Origin: Vicia villosa
Taxonomy: Eukaryota; Streptophyta; Magnoliopsida; Fabales; Fabaceae
Direction: 5' to 3'
DNA length: 64,000 nt
NCBI RefSeq assembly: GCF_029867415.1
Contig: NC_081183.1
Span: forward strand, 195,145,563-195,209,562
Position numbers and translations under genes: made by a program
The notes under the pieces: model-generated
The model's database searches: none
What the model was told of the DNA's origin: nothing
The model's input: only the letters and a program-made list of their open reading frames with translations
Shown: positions 25,760-37,712 of the stretch, in pieces
How the letters are laid out: every line of letters begins with the position of its first letter
Position numbering within the stretch: position 1 is the stretch's first letter

Positions 25760-26660
25760 AATATGTTGCTGTCGAATGCCTCATTGCAAAATTCAAGGCC
25801 ATTGTCGGTTCTCAACCTCTTGACCTTTCTGCTAGTCTGATTTTCAACCAGAGTCTTCCAACTTTTGAAATTCTCAAAAGTTTCATCCTTAGTCTTCTGG
25901 ATGAATACCCATAATTTTCTGGAATAATCATCTACTATGGATAGAAAATACCTTGCTCCTGAATGTGATGGACACCTTGCAGGCCCCCAAAGATCAGCAT
26001 GGATGTAATCAAGGGATCCATGTGTTCTTTGTTTGCCTTTGTTGAACTTCACTCTGCAAGATTTTCCAAGTACACAGGGTTCACAAAACTTCAGCTTTTC
26101 GATTTTGTCTCCACCAAGCAGATTTTGTTTCCCTAATTCGACCAGACCCCTTTCACTGACATGGCCCAATCTCATGTGCCAGATTTCTGTTTTCGACAAA
26201 GGTTTCGTGGATGCAACATTTGTCGAACCACTTACAACTTCAGCCTCAAGGGTATACAAGCCTTGTTTCTTCACGCCTCTCAAGACTTCCTTCGAACCCT
26301 TCATGACTCTTAGGATACTTTTCTCTCCTTGGAAAACATATCCTTTCTTGTCGAATTCACCAAGAGAAAGCAGATTTCTCTTCAAATTAGGAACATACCT
26401 GACTTCAGTCAACAACCTTATTGACTCATCATGGAGCTTGAATCTCACAGATCCAACACCTGCAATCTTGCAAGCCTTGTTGTTTCCCAGCAATACTGAT
26501 CCACCATCTTGATCACATAATTCCTCGAACAAGTCTTTGTTTGGAGTCATGTGCCAAGTGCAACCTGAATCCATAATCCACTCCTTCTTACAATGGTAGC
26601 ATCGAATGCCAGATGCTTCGCCACTGACTTTTGTCTTTCTTCTTGTCGAACTTACCATCC
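25735..26660 (-). pseudogene. copia protease, pre-integrase and first part of integrase
   Basis: The frame begins with a truncated zinc knuckle (RCYHCKK) fused directly to the protease motif WIMDSGCTWHMTP. LSLGEFDKKGYVF, the HHCC zinc-binding part (IWHMRLGHVSERGL, CEPCVLGKSCRVKF) and the integrase core (HADLWGPAR with the first Asp, VDDYSRKLWVF, LRTDNGLEF with the second Asp) follow. After EAFDS a deletion shifts into the downstream frame, losing the segment that carries the catalytic Glu. The protein would lack a working integrase. Confidence 0.88.
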
Positions 26661-27283
26661 TTTCGTAAGAGTTTTCCTTTAACGGCCAAACCTTCGCCAA
26701 CAGTCGAAGGTTTATGCTCCTTTCGTTCATTCAAGTCCTTAGAGTACAAGGCTGATTGAACTTCTTCAAACGTCAGGGACTCCCTTCCATACAAGAGAGT
26801 TTCTTTGAAGTGAGCATGTGATCGAGGCAAAGAACACAATAGTAACAGCGCTTGATCTTCATCATCGATCTTCACATCAATATTTTCAAGATCAAGAATC
26901 AGCTTGTTGAACATATCCAACTGCTCAGCCAATACTTTGTCTTCAATCATCTTGAATGAATACAAAGCTTGCTTCAGGTAGAGTCGATTTACCAGCGATT
27001 TAGTCATATACAAACTTTCAAGTTTCACCCATAACCCTGTTGCAGTCGTCTCCTTTGATACCTGCCGGAGAACCTTATCACCAAGGCTCAACAAAATTGC
27101 GCTGTGTGCTTTCTCGATCATATTTGTCTTCTCCGCTGCCGTCAATTCTGCATTCATGGCTGCCTCTCCCTTCAACGCTTCCAAACAACCCTGCTGAACC
27201 AGTAGGGCTTTCATCTTCAAGCGCCACAGACCGAAATCATTCACTCCGGTGAACTTTTCAATCTCATACTTTGTTGAAGGCAT
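26610..27283 (-). pseudogene. copia gag
   Basis: The most likely start is the ATG at 27283 (MPSTKYEIEKFTG), shortly after the LTR; an upstream in-frame GTG at 27298 is less likely. The UBN2/gag-polypeptide domain is clear: FTGVNDFGLWRLKMKALLVQQG, LWVKLESLYMTKSLVNRLYLK and LLCSLPRSHAHFKETLLYG. A frameshift near 26640 separates it from the pol frame, which is normally continuous with gag in this lineage, and the zinc knuckle beyond is truncated. Gag forms the virus-like particle. Confidence 0.88.
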
Positions 27284-27308
27284 CTTCTCCACGCTCACCG
27301 CACCAATT

Positions 27309-27798
27309 TGTTGTGAAAAACGATGTCAAAAACAAAATATAATAAGAATTAGGGAAGATAAGAAGAACACAAGAATTGGTTATAACTGCTATTCTTTCAC
27401 TTTCTCTTAAAACAAGATTACAAGTTTACAAGAATAACAAATAACCTCTCTCACCCTAAATTAGGATTTGCGGCTTAGCAATGATGAGAGACTAGTATGC
27501 TATTTATAATAAAACCTAACATACTAACTAATGGGCTTTTTCAGCAAGACCCATTACACAAGCCAACTTAATAAACAAGCTAACTTAACAAATTAGGGTT
27601 TAAACACTAAAACCTAATTTAACATGCTAACAACTCTAGCATCTTCGACATCTGCATGCTAGACCCATCTTCGACTACAGCATGCACACTTCGACACCAG
27701 CATGTGAACAATCCTTCGACTTCATGCTTAACTCTGTCGAACTGTCGAACCAAGAAGCTACCCTTCGACAATACTAGAGTTCGATCCAATATCTCACA
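27309..27798 (-). repeat. 5' LTR of the copia element
   Basis: 490 bp, TG..CA ends, partner of 23019-23509. Immediately after it on the minus strand comes AATTGGTGCGGTGAGCG, which would hold the primer-binding site; it is not the common initiator-Met type TGGTATCAGAGC, so the primer is uncertain. Confidence 0.92.
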
Positions 27799-27803
27799 TT
27801 TAT

Positions 27804-29150
27804 CTTACACATCGATCATGTAATTCAATCTTCCTCATTTTATGATTAGATCCATCAATATCATGTTTTAAATTCCTTTTTTATTTTGGTTTATATGGAA
27901 TCTTCTTGTATATTGGCGGATCTCATAAATAAATTATCTTGACCCATAGGTTAGAACCTTTAATATGATGTATAACAACAGGATTGTAGACTAGCTGAAG
28001 TTAGCCATTTTGTTGATCACAAGAATTTAATCTTCTATTATGTAGTTCTTGCTCTTCACATCAGCAATTTAGTGAAGGTAAAGAAAACCTAAAAGTTTAT
28101 GTTTCGTCCATGAGAAATCTTGTGTTTGCATGGTGACATTTAACATGTCTTTAGAGTTTTTCTAATGTGTAACATCAAAAATATAGTCAGCGAATATTCT
28201 ACAACATGAATCAACATACATATATAAAACAAGTCAGTGTATAGTGAATACTTAATCAACATATATAAACATGTTAGTGAACAATATAAAAGCACATATT
28301 AATACCTTATCGTTCACATATTGGTGTAGTTGATGATTCTCTTTATCCTAAGTAAATGACATGATGTGAATTAGTAAATAATATACATATTAAACAAACA
28401 TCATACAACTTAAACAAATAACATGCATCACCTCATTTTAATGTTGGGCATAATGTCTTCATTATCATAGTTAGAAAATCTCATCATATTTGACGCCCGC
28501 CTTTTCATCATGTATGTTCTGATTTCCTCAGTCATAGTAACTACTGGATTAGATCTAGTATCAATAATGATACTATTAAAGGATTCTTACATCTTGTTCA
28601 ACAAAATAAACCCTACATTCATAAATTATTCATTCATAAATCATACACATTTTAATACTATACATTCAGAAATTCCCAAAAATCCAAAATTAAAATGAAG
28701 AGAAATAGATGGACTTATGATCAATAGATCACAACTCATTCTTCTACGTCTTCCTCATATTTTTTTTACATCCTCATATTGTTTCATTATTCTTAGACTT
28801 CCTCTTCGTAGTATCCTTCGTCTCTAAGTTTCTCAAAAAGTTGTCATGTTTCTTCAAAAGTTGGGTATCTCATCCTTAACCAATTTAGGTCTTTTTTTTT
28901 TAGTTGATGATTTAGAAGCTATCTAGTTTCCAATTTGCATTTACAACCAAAATGAAACTCAATTACCAATGTATAGAACCAAAATTAACAATGAGGTGAA
29001 TAATTGACTCTCTAAATTTTACTTTTTTTTAAAATTTTTTTTTTACTCTCTAAATTTTATACTATAATAATAAAGATATGGGAAAATATATACTATTTTT
29101 CATTTCAAATGTATTAAGTTCTTTAATGTAAAAGATATTGGAAATTAAAT
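27804..29150. other. No gene recognised; faint transposase-like trace at the left edge
   Basis: Minus-strand translation of 27804-28010 gives fragments such as GSNLWVKI and PPIYKKIPYKPKK that recall the P.Y.R..GRPKK tail of MULE transposases. With stops throughout, this is only suggestive. The remainder is AT-rich noncoding DNA. Confidence 0.4.
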
Positions 29151-29153
29151 AAA

Positions 29154-29224
29154 TAACTCTGCTGGGGATCGAACCCAAAATCTCTAGTTTCATGAGAAAA
29201 TATTATCCATTGGGCCACAAAGTC
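29154..29224 (-). pseudogene. tRNA-Arg-like pseudogene
   Basis: On the minus strand the 71-nt block starts GACTTTGTGGCCCAATGGAT and ends GGGTTCGATCCCCAGCAG plus AGTTA. This matches nuclear tRNA-Arg: the D-arm TGGCCCAATGGATAA, the variable/T region AGAGATTnTGGGTTCGATCCCCAG, and an acceptor stem that still pairs fully if G-U pairs are allowed. The anticodon region is altered and about 2 nt short (ATATTTTCTCATGAAACT), so the arginine anticodon is lost. It could be a retro-pseudogene or the tRNA head of a SINE. Confidence 0.7.
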
Positions 29225-29529
29225 TTTATGTGTTTTAAAGTGTTCCATTTATTTATATAAATACTATTTTGCGTCCTTTATCTTATACTCAAGGTTCATT
29301 TTGATCCCATAATTTAAAAATGCCAATAAGGTCCCTTTACTTTTCAAAACATATCTCATTTGTCGTATCCATCAATTTCTCTTTAATAGAGTTAAAAAAT
29401 TTCTGTCGTGTCCGATTCGACTTCACGTGGAATCCAAGTTAGAACCAATTATTCCTATTAAGGTTCATCTTCCAAATATCTTTTCTTATATTTTAACCAC
29501 CCCAAACAAGCACATTATTTTATCGGACA

Positions 29530-29900
29530 AATGTTCAATCAACCCATCTTTGTTCCAAGCAACATGTTATTTCTTTCCTTCCAAATACACCAGTTGCGTG
29601 CCAACCAAATCATGTGAATATATTTTTCAGTATCTTTATTGAATAAGTGATACCCACAAAATTTACATACATTATTGCAAGTATTATTATGAAGAACGTG
29701 TGAAACATCTAACAATTTAATTTTAGCCAATGATACATTTTTAAAGAAATCGCATACAGAGAAAAGATGAATAACATTTTCTTCTAACCCACAATCCCTT
29801 GAATATACCAATGAACTATTTCCTAAAATACCAAGCAAAACTAAGTTATCCTTATATATTTTAAGAAGAAAAACCATTCGTTTTTATAAATGATAAGCCT
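29530..29900 (-). pseudogene. LINE zf-RVT fragment
   Basis: The open minus-strand frame reads LLKIYKDNLVLLGIL, CGLEENVIHLFSVCDFFKNV and, near its end, YIHMIWLARNWCIWKERNNM. This fits the zf-RVT domain at the C-terminus of plant L1 LINEs (C..E...HLF..C.FF, then IWL...W.IWKERN). It may belong to the same LINE as the endonuclease fragment at 31.8-32.36 kb, which has the same orientation and order. Confidence 0.7.
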
Positions 29901-30480
29901 AGAAGTTGGTAAAAATATTTCAAAGATTAAAGTTATAAACTGAATATTTTATAAAACCTAAAAATATATTTAACTCATCTAAGAGTTAAAAATAAATAGA
30001 AAATTTTCATTTTAATTTATCCTACAATATTTTGACTTCTCACATATCATATGCAGATCAAGATGTTCATTGATGGTGTGTATCAACGATCGTGATCAAA
30101 ACAAGTGTTGAGGGTGGTCCCAACATTTATGATCTGTGACGATATACCGACTTCTTAGTAAGTTGAGAAGATAAAATTGTAATGGATTCATCTATCATAT
30201 GTATTTAACCAACTCGTGTATCAAACACATAGAGAAAGGCGTAAAAAATTGTGTTTTAGTTCCCTCGAAAGGAGGATGTCTTATCAAGGTTTCTTAATGC
30301 TTGAGGTAGTACACTATTTAGAGGTTGAATAATTAGAAAATTATGATTAAGTCACTAAATAAGTGCTTTATTAATTGCTTATTATTAACAATTATTATTA
30401 CTAACAAAATAGTTTAGATTTAAGTACTTTTAAAGAAATGGGTGCAAACTAATGAAAAGGGGTGCAAAAAGAATGGATAT
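29901..30480. other. No gene recognised
   Basis: AT-rich spacer between the LINE fragment and the Ogre-like LTR remnant. Confidence 0.5.
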
Positions 30481-31790
30481 TGTCACAATGCAAAAAATAC
30501 CTGAGTGTAACGAATGCTCGAAATACAATAGAGTCGCCACTGAAGTTTGTTTAATAAGGAAAAACATCAATAAAACCATACAAGAACAAAAATATAGTTG
30601 TCGCAACCAAATTAGGATTCAGGAGTCGATTATACGAGGGGAAGATATTAACACCCCTCACATCCATTGTACTTAACTGGAACCAATTAGTTAATTTTGT
30701 GAATATGAACGTTAGCTCATGTTATTTGTTTCTTCTAATTATTATGCAGGATATTTATATAAATGAGTAAAGAGACTAAAAATTTATATTTTTAATAGGG
30801 TGCTTGACAAGATTGCGAGTCTTGCTCCTATGTATCCTCAAATGCGATGGAGAATTCAAAGCTACGTAGTTCTTAGTAAAAAATAATTGTGTGTTGGTTA
30901 CTTTTAAAGAGTGAGACTTAGGTCGCATTGAGCGGTTAAACATTGCTTGCTCGCACTTGAACGCTAAAATGTTTGTTTGTTTTGCGTCGAAATTGACAAA
31001 GCATCACTCGTTTGTGAAAAGGTTTTCCTTGCGCTAAGGCGAGAAAAGATAGTTTGATTAGTTGAGTTTTTTTAGGCAGAAGACGAATATTCGAAGGACA
31101 AGCTATTACGGCTTGTATCCAAATACTCGGGAAATAAGATGGATATTACGTCCAACTAATCATTTTTCGTCCAAGTTATTTATGAAGTTTGTGAGAGGAA
31201 ATAAGTCATGATTCTTTATTGGAAGACAAGCGTTCGAAGGACAACCTATTACGGATTTATCCAAATGCTCGAGGACTAGGATGTATATTACGTCCAACTA
31301 TTCCTTTTTCATCCATGAAAAAATGGACTAAGTTCGGTAAATTATTATATTTTTGAACATAAGACGAATACTCAAACGACAAGCTATTAAAGCTTGTATC
31401 CAAGTACTCAAGGACTAGGATGTATATTATGTCCAACTAATCATTTTTCATCCGGTTTTATTGTGAAAAATATTTTTGAAGTATTTTTACTTAAATTGAA
31501 AAAATACTTGATGTTGATCATGTGATTTGATTGATTTAATTAAAAATATTTTTGATTTGTTAAAAAAGTTTATTTCCATTTATTTCTACTAATTACTTTT
31601 TATCTAATTAAGCTAAATTAATTAAACCAAAATTTATTAATAAAAAATAAAAATAAAAATAAAGAAGGGTGAAAATGCAAAGGGATGTGTAAAAGGAAAG
31701 ACAAAAATGAGATTGTCCCAAAACAAAATTTAAAAAAAAAAAAAAAAGGTTTCTTCCATAAAGAAACCCAGGGGGTGTGGCGCCTAAAAG
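30481..31790 (-). mobile_element. Diverged Ogre-like LTR remnant
   Basis: The block begins TGTCACAATG, followed by AGAGTCGCCACTGA, then GGATTCAGGAGTCG and CGAGGGGAAGATATTAACAC, CCCTCACATCCATTG. These strings line up in order with the LTR at 54189 (AGAGTCGCCACCGAC, GAGTTCGGGGGGTAA, AAAGGGAAGGTGTAAGGCAC, CCTTTGCATCCATGG). By analogy it is the end of an Ogre-family LTR in minus orientation. It has no detectable coding DNA attached, and the right boundary is a guess placed before the LINE fragment. Confidence 0.5.
31084..31452. repeat. Three diverged copies of a ~140-bp repeat
   Basis: Blocks beginning near 31086, 31231 and 31365 each contain CGAAGGACAAGCTATTACGG-like sequence, then ATCCAAATACTCG and ATTACGTCCAACTAATCATT. 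Spacing is about 135-145 bp. They lie inside the Ogre-like LTR remnant. Confidence 0.8.
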
Positions 31791-31799
31791 CCACATGGG

Positions 31800-32360
31800 C
31801 TCTAAGTTAGGATCAGAGGCTAGAATTGACCCTTGATCGCGAATCAATGTCATCTTGAGAAAGACCACCTTGATCCACAAGCAGCTCCAAGGCTTTCACC
31901 TTCCCATAATCACTTCAGTCTTAAATACCAAATTATCAAAAACCTCTTTACTCAAGGTTTTTTTGGTAAGGATTTTAAGTTTCTCTTTCTATTCAAAGGA
32001 CATATGATTCCCAATAAGATACAACCTCCTCCGAAAAACTATAAAGGTCTAGCTAATGGTTGTTTAACCTAAAGGGTTTTAGGGCCCATAAATCATTTGA
32101 ATAACGAAGGATAATAGGACATTGATCAAACACAACATTTTGGTAGGCCCACTGACCACTGATCCTATTAACCATTTATCACCAAAATCATGTCAATAAG
32201 ACTAGTTGTGCTACCATTTGACTGGAACCAAGTAAAGCTCTTACCAAGAAGGGAAAGATTCAAGATATACATACTGGTTACGAATTTCTTGAAAACTAAA
32301 TACACATTAGACTGACCTATACATATAGCACCCTGAGAAACAATCCTTTCATTGTACAAG
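31800..32360 (-). pseudogene. LINE endonuclease C-terminal fragment
   Basis: The minus strand gives LLGKSFTWFQSNGSTTSLID (family: DLPLLGRKFTWF..NG..SRLDR), then FDQCPIILRYSNDLWALKPFRLNN (family: SDHCPI.L......KPFR..N). KEVFDNLVFKTEV and KALELLVDQGGLSQDDI from the linker before reverse transcriptase follow. Stops and shifts separate the parts. The catalytic His of SDH is Gln here. Confidence 0.75.
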
Positions 32361-35300
32361 AAATTATATCAAAGTTTCCTAGATCACACTAGGAACAATT
32401 GGTTCGAATATATTTTTTTTTTTACTAAAAATCGATTCAATCCGATCCGATTATATCCCTAGTATCTAGACATTCTGGTTTTCTCTAACAAATACTTTAA
32501 AAATGGTGGTCTCTTAGTATTTTTAATAAAGAGTAAATATTATATAACAATAAAAAATAAATGATTATTAATTAAAATATTAAAAATAATAAAATCTACA
32601 TTTTATTCAATTTCATATTAAATTCGCCTTAAAAATTAAATACAGATATAATATTAATTAAAATTAATTAAAAATAATAAAATCCTCTTTCGATTAGTTA
32701 CATATTAAATCATCCTTAAAAAATTGTGTATCTTGTGAAAATATTGTTAGTACATTACTCAAATCAAGGATAAAGTGAGATAAAGTATTTTTCTAAAAGA
32801 AGAACCAAGATTTCCACAAAACAAAATGTCTCCCAATTTGCATAATTTTACACTGAAATCCTGCCACAAATGCTACCTTAAAAGTGATCCCACTTAACTC
32901 TATCTCCCTCTATCTATCTTCTTATCTATTTACAATTTAATTGTGAAATAAAACTATATGAATAGTTACTTATTAAAAGCTGTATATATAGGTAGTGTAT
33001 ATATACAATAGTAAATATTATATTTTATGCAAAATACACAAATTATGTGTCTCTTATTTGCGCAACTCACATGCAGTTTTTAAAGCTATAGCTGCAGTAA
33101 CAAGTCCTGTGACTGGCTTTGTTTATTTTAGGACCACTGTGTAGCTGAGCAGGTAACAAGCAATGGAAAAAAACAGCTTGCTGGCATACTAAGGGCCAAC
33201 ACCTATATTCCCATCTATTCTTTGCACAAACCCTACCTAGCCTCTTTCTCTCTCTGTGACCATCATATCAAACCCTAGTTTCCTTCACTTTTCTTTTCTT
33301 CAAAGAATCTGGAAAATCTTTTAACTATTCATCACAATTCACCTTCAAATATCAACAACCCTATTTCTATACATCAGATAAATACGCGCGACTGTAAAAA
33401 CTAATCTCTATGATTCGTGGAATTCATTGTTGTGATGTACTACTATTGAAATGTAGATTGAGTAAAATTGTTTTGTTTTTTAATAGTACATGTTGATTTG
33501 AATATGAAGTAGGTTGGGCAATCTTTGGACCTATAAATAAAAAATTCCTGTCATTGCTGCCTAATTAAGTGTCCGGCTGATATCAATATTTGCCTGTACC
33601 ATTAATTTTGGCGTGACCGAAGTCAATTTCATCATATTCACAGATTCAATAGGACATATAACAACAAACAATTCAATTGTAAGACAACTGGACAAACTAA
33701 ATGTGTGAATCTTGGTTGGAAGGGAAGCACTTGTTTAATTTACTCAACTAATAAATGTTAACATTGATAAGTTGGATACAGTGTTGAGTCAAGAAATAAA
33801 TAAAATACAATGTTTCGGATTCAAATTTAAAGTTTTATGATAATGTCTGAATTTATCGTGGTTATTAAATTTCGTCTTTCGATTAAATTAAATTAAAATT
33901 TCTATTTACTTCTAATTTGATCAATACAAAAATTGTTATGCAAAGATGAGTTTTTTTTTTTTTTTTACAATTTTAAAAAAATATCACATCCTTTTATTTG
34001 GTTTAAAATTCACATTTTTACTTAAAAAAATTAATAAATTTACATTCAAACTATTTTAGAGATTTTATATTAGACAAACTTTCGGTCAACTAAATGACTA
34101 ATGAATTGAGCAAATAACAACTATTTAATATATTGAACAAAATGTATCCTATATTTTACCTCAAACTACACTAGTGCTTACAATTATAGTTATTTCATTA
34201 AATAGTCCCCAAAACTTTAATGACCCTTCCATCTCTTATTATAAAAGTCTATAAATTTTATAGATATTAATAAAAAGTTGTTGCAATAATAATATATGTA
34301 ACAAATTTATTTATTTTTTTGGTTACTTTTATACAATTAAACCTACAATTATTGATGTTTCTTGATTTCAAAGTGACTAGTAGAGTAGTAGTAAGAGTGA
34401 CTTCAAAGTGTCCATCTAATCGAATATCCATACATATAAGTGTAAAAAAAAACCCATGTATCAATACATGTTTTTTTAAATGGTAAAATAAAAACAAAGC
34501 AATGGTAAATAATGAAATTAAAATATATATTTTTGTAATTTGGAAAATCCAAATGAAATCTCGAAGTGTGTGCAGCCATAATTTAGGGAATAAAATGTCG
34601 CTAGCATAAAAAGAAAAAGAATATGCAATTGTATGACTGTGCATTTGATTAGACATAAGTCTTATCTAGCCCTAAGAGGCTCCTATCTATTTATATGCAA
34701 AAACCCTAGCTAGTGTGTTAGAAGAATAACTTCTTTCGTATTAATCATCAAAAAAATTCCTAATAAAAGTAAGTTTTTTATATGTTATTACTTTTACTAA
34801 TTTATTTTGACAATGATATCTTATTGTTATTTGCTAATAAACTAGCACGCCATGTCATGATCATGGTTATTGTGATTAAGCATTCAAAAACAAATACAAG
34901 TACTTGTATAATTTAAGAAACAACCTACCCATTAATAGCTTTTGGATTGAACTCAAGTTCTAAGTATGTAGTTTGATTTTACAAGCCACTCTAAGTATGT
35001 AGTTATATTGTTTTAATTACCATTTTAGAGAAATGAAAATTAATGAGACTTTTTCTTTTCCAAGGTAAGTCTAGTTGATCGAATGCATAAAGATGTTTGT
35101 TGTGAAAACAAGTGTGATTTTTGGGTGAAGTTTGTCTAAAGTCTTCTCATTAATCTATTTTTTGTGAAGATGATTGTAGTTCGAATGGGGTGATTCAGTT
35201 TCTCAAAAATGCATAATAAGATCTCACATCTAGAATGAATCTTTTTAGTCATAGTATTTTTGTTTATCATAATGGAGTGGGTGGGGTGCCTTGTGCACAG

Positions 35301-37712
35301 ATTAGATTGAATTCGTCGATCAGTTTGTCTTTTATGGGTTTACATTCACTATTTAGTCTATAATTATGTGAAATGCTAGATTTATTAGTCGATCATTTGT
35401 TTGTCTTTTATGAGTTTGCGATCAGTTTGTCTTTTATGGGTTTACATTCACTATTTAGTCTATAATTTGATGTGAAATGTAGATTTATTAGTCGATCATT
35501 TGTTTGTCTTTTATGGGTTTGCGTCTGCTAATTAGTAGTTAGTTTAGGTGAAATTGGTAGATTTGTAACTATTAATAAATAGTTAGCATTGTTTGAGTGT
35601 ATTGGGGTTTTGAAGAGGGTAAGAATGTATTCTTAAGTACAACTATGATTTTGAATACGATGATTTCGAATTATCTAAAAAAATCGTAATAATGTTATTT
35701 TATGAAAGAAAATTTTGTTTGTTAACCTATAGAATAAACTTGATGAAGTTGCTCTGACTTCTAAAATTTGCTCTAATTTATATTTTGTTTCTTGTCAATA
35801 TAATATGTTGATTTATGTGTTGTAATTGAATCTTCTCACAAAGTTAGAAATTTAGATAAAAATACACATGAGAACAAAGTACAAGTCGTGTAAAATCTCG
35901 ATTCAAATCATCACTTCATTTTTGTTTAAGTTTAAATTTTTGAAAGTTTAAAAAAAGTCAAAGTGAAATACTTATCATTCATAACAAAATATTAAATATT
36001 ATCATATATTTAAAAATAAAAATGGAGTAATATTTTTCTATAAACTTGCTAAAAATGATAAGTGTTTACGTTTAGCCCATTCTTTAGAGGTCTATATTAG
36101 AATGCTAGCTCCGCCATTGGCAGTAGACTAAAATTAATATGGTGGATTATTTCTAAAATGAACAAAGTTATACAAACCAAACCATGCCTAACTTCACAAT
36201 ATGAATCCTAATATTAAAAATTTCTTAACTCTCATAACACTCAAGTTAAGAACATGACAAACATTCCTACTACATCTAACCTTTCTCAAAATGAGAATGC
36301 TTACAGAACTTAAACATAGTAACATCAATCCAATTAATTATTCAATAACCTAACTATTTATGTTTTTTTTTCCTAATTTTCTATGAACAGCTTTTCAAAC
36401 ATAATCTTATGTTCAATTATATATATAAGTTCACCAATAAGATTTTGCATTCATGCAACTGTATTTATCAATTCTTAGTTAGCAGAAGATCACAGGATTT
36501 CAATTTTTTTTTCTTTTTCATTTCCTAGATACAAAGTAATGAAAAACAAAACAACCTTTCTGCTAATGATACATAAACATGATAAACAAACACTTGTAAA
36601 AATGAATCAAGAAAAAGGCACACATAGACAGAAAAAAGGATAATAAAAAAAAAAAGAAAATTAATGAAGAAGAAGAGAGAAAGAGACTGGTAGCTATATA
36701 TGTCTCAATCAAAAGAAAGGGTTGGGCGTTGTATTTCTCAGCACATGTAATGCGTCAGTTAATTACAAAACAAAGGAAATTTTTGTAAAGTTAGTGATTG
36801 TTGCTCATGAACTAAAACCAGAAGTCTATGAAAGTATCATTAACCCTATATCATATGCATATGTACCTTGACCTATATCATATGTGCCAGTAACCCACTT
36901 GTATGCAACATAATACAACTCTCACATGCACATACTTTGAGGATGCATTTAAACATTATCAACCAAACAAGAATAACTTTTCCATCTCTAGCATTTAGAT
37001 TTAGACATCCTTTGTTTATGGTTGTCTATTCTCATGCCTCTTTTTTCATTGTTTTTCAGACTAGTAGTTGGTGTAAGTGCTTCTTCTAATTCTCCATTTT
37101 TACACAATAATACACTTTTTTATTTATTTTTGTTACCTCTGTTCCAATCCATATCCATATCCCCAGAAATCATGCAAAAGATAAGTTGCAAAAAATAAAA
37201 GTGCTTTTCAAATTCTTTGTTCAACCAAACACGAAACCTATTTAGTTCTATTTTCATATGGCAAAGGAACTGATTATCAGGAAAAAGCAGCTTCGAGTTC
37301 AGCACTAAATTTAATTTTAATTTTTATAAACAAATCAAATCAGAGAAATTTTTATATAAACTGCACTTGCACATATCCAAATGCTGTCTGCGCCGCGTAA
37401 TCAAGAAGAAAATATAACATGAAAATCTGAACTGAGATTTTGGATTGGACAAAACAAACTAAACATTCTTCTAGCACCCTTTAATTTCGTGCACACTGAA
37501 TAATCATCATCGTTATAATCATTTGTAAGAACACATAACTATAGTACTCTATATAGCTAGTAGCTTAGTATACTGCTACTTCACAGCTCATAATGTTGAT
37601 CAAAATTAAAGCATAGAAATTAACATTGATACATAAAATTAACATATACTTAATGGTTTGAATTCAAATAATTATTGAAATAGATTATAGATAGAAGGAT
37701 TACGTTACGTCT
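32361..37712. other. Long noncoding stretch; no gene recognised
   Basis: 5.3 kb without a supported coding frame. Sequence at 33180-33360 (pyrimidine-rich, with TCTTTCTCTCTCTGTG) and at 34680-34760 (TATTTATATGC then AAAACCCTAGC) looks like plant core promoter or 5' leader DNA, but no exon follows that I recognise. Frames such as 34267-34656 are low complexity. The last few hundred bases before 37713 should contain the SHI/STY 3' UTR. Confidence 0.5.
35318..35523 (+). repeat. Tandem duplication of a ~102-bp unit
   Basis: 35318-35419 and 35420-35523 are near-identical, each starting GATCAGTTTGTCTTTTATGG and containing CATTCACTATTTAGTCTATA. They differ by a 2-bp indel and a few substitutions. 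Confidence 0.9.

Larger units (their letters stand above)
23019..27798 (-). mobile_element. Structurally complete Ty1/copia (Tork/Tnt1-like) element
   Basis: Two LTRs (23019-23509 and 27309-27798) flank a minus-strand gag-pol region. The 5-bp flanks are identical: TTTAT at 23014-23018 and at 27799-27803, a clean target duplication. The polypurine tract AAGGTGGAGATT precedes the 3' LTR (23510-23521). Gag, zinc-binding domain, partial integrase, reverse transcriptase and RNase H follow in copia order. Similarity of the gag (KFTGVNDFGLWRLKMKALL) and of the pre-integrase region to tobacco Tnt1, from memory, suggests the Tork lineage. At 4780 bp it is slightly short because of internal deletions, so it cannot move on its own. 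Confidence 0.93.

Noticed and set aside
25596..25823. Plus-strand frames across the copia element (also 26033-26512 and 27040-27252)
   Set aside because: Shadows of the minus-strand gag-pol coding sequence.
31060..31460. Possible CRISPR-like regularly spaced repeats
   Set aside because: The three units are long, diverged and lie in an LTR remnant of a plant genome; there is no spacer architecture.
34940..34970. TTTTGGATTGAACTCAAG resembles the start of miR159
   Set aside because: The match ends after about 11 bases, and no complementary arm or hairpin of the right size was found.
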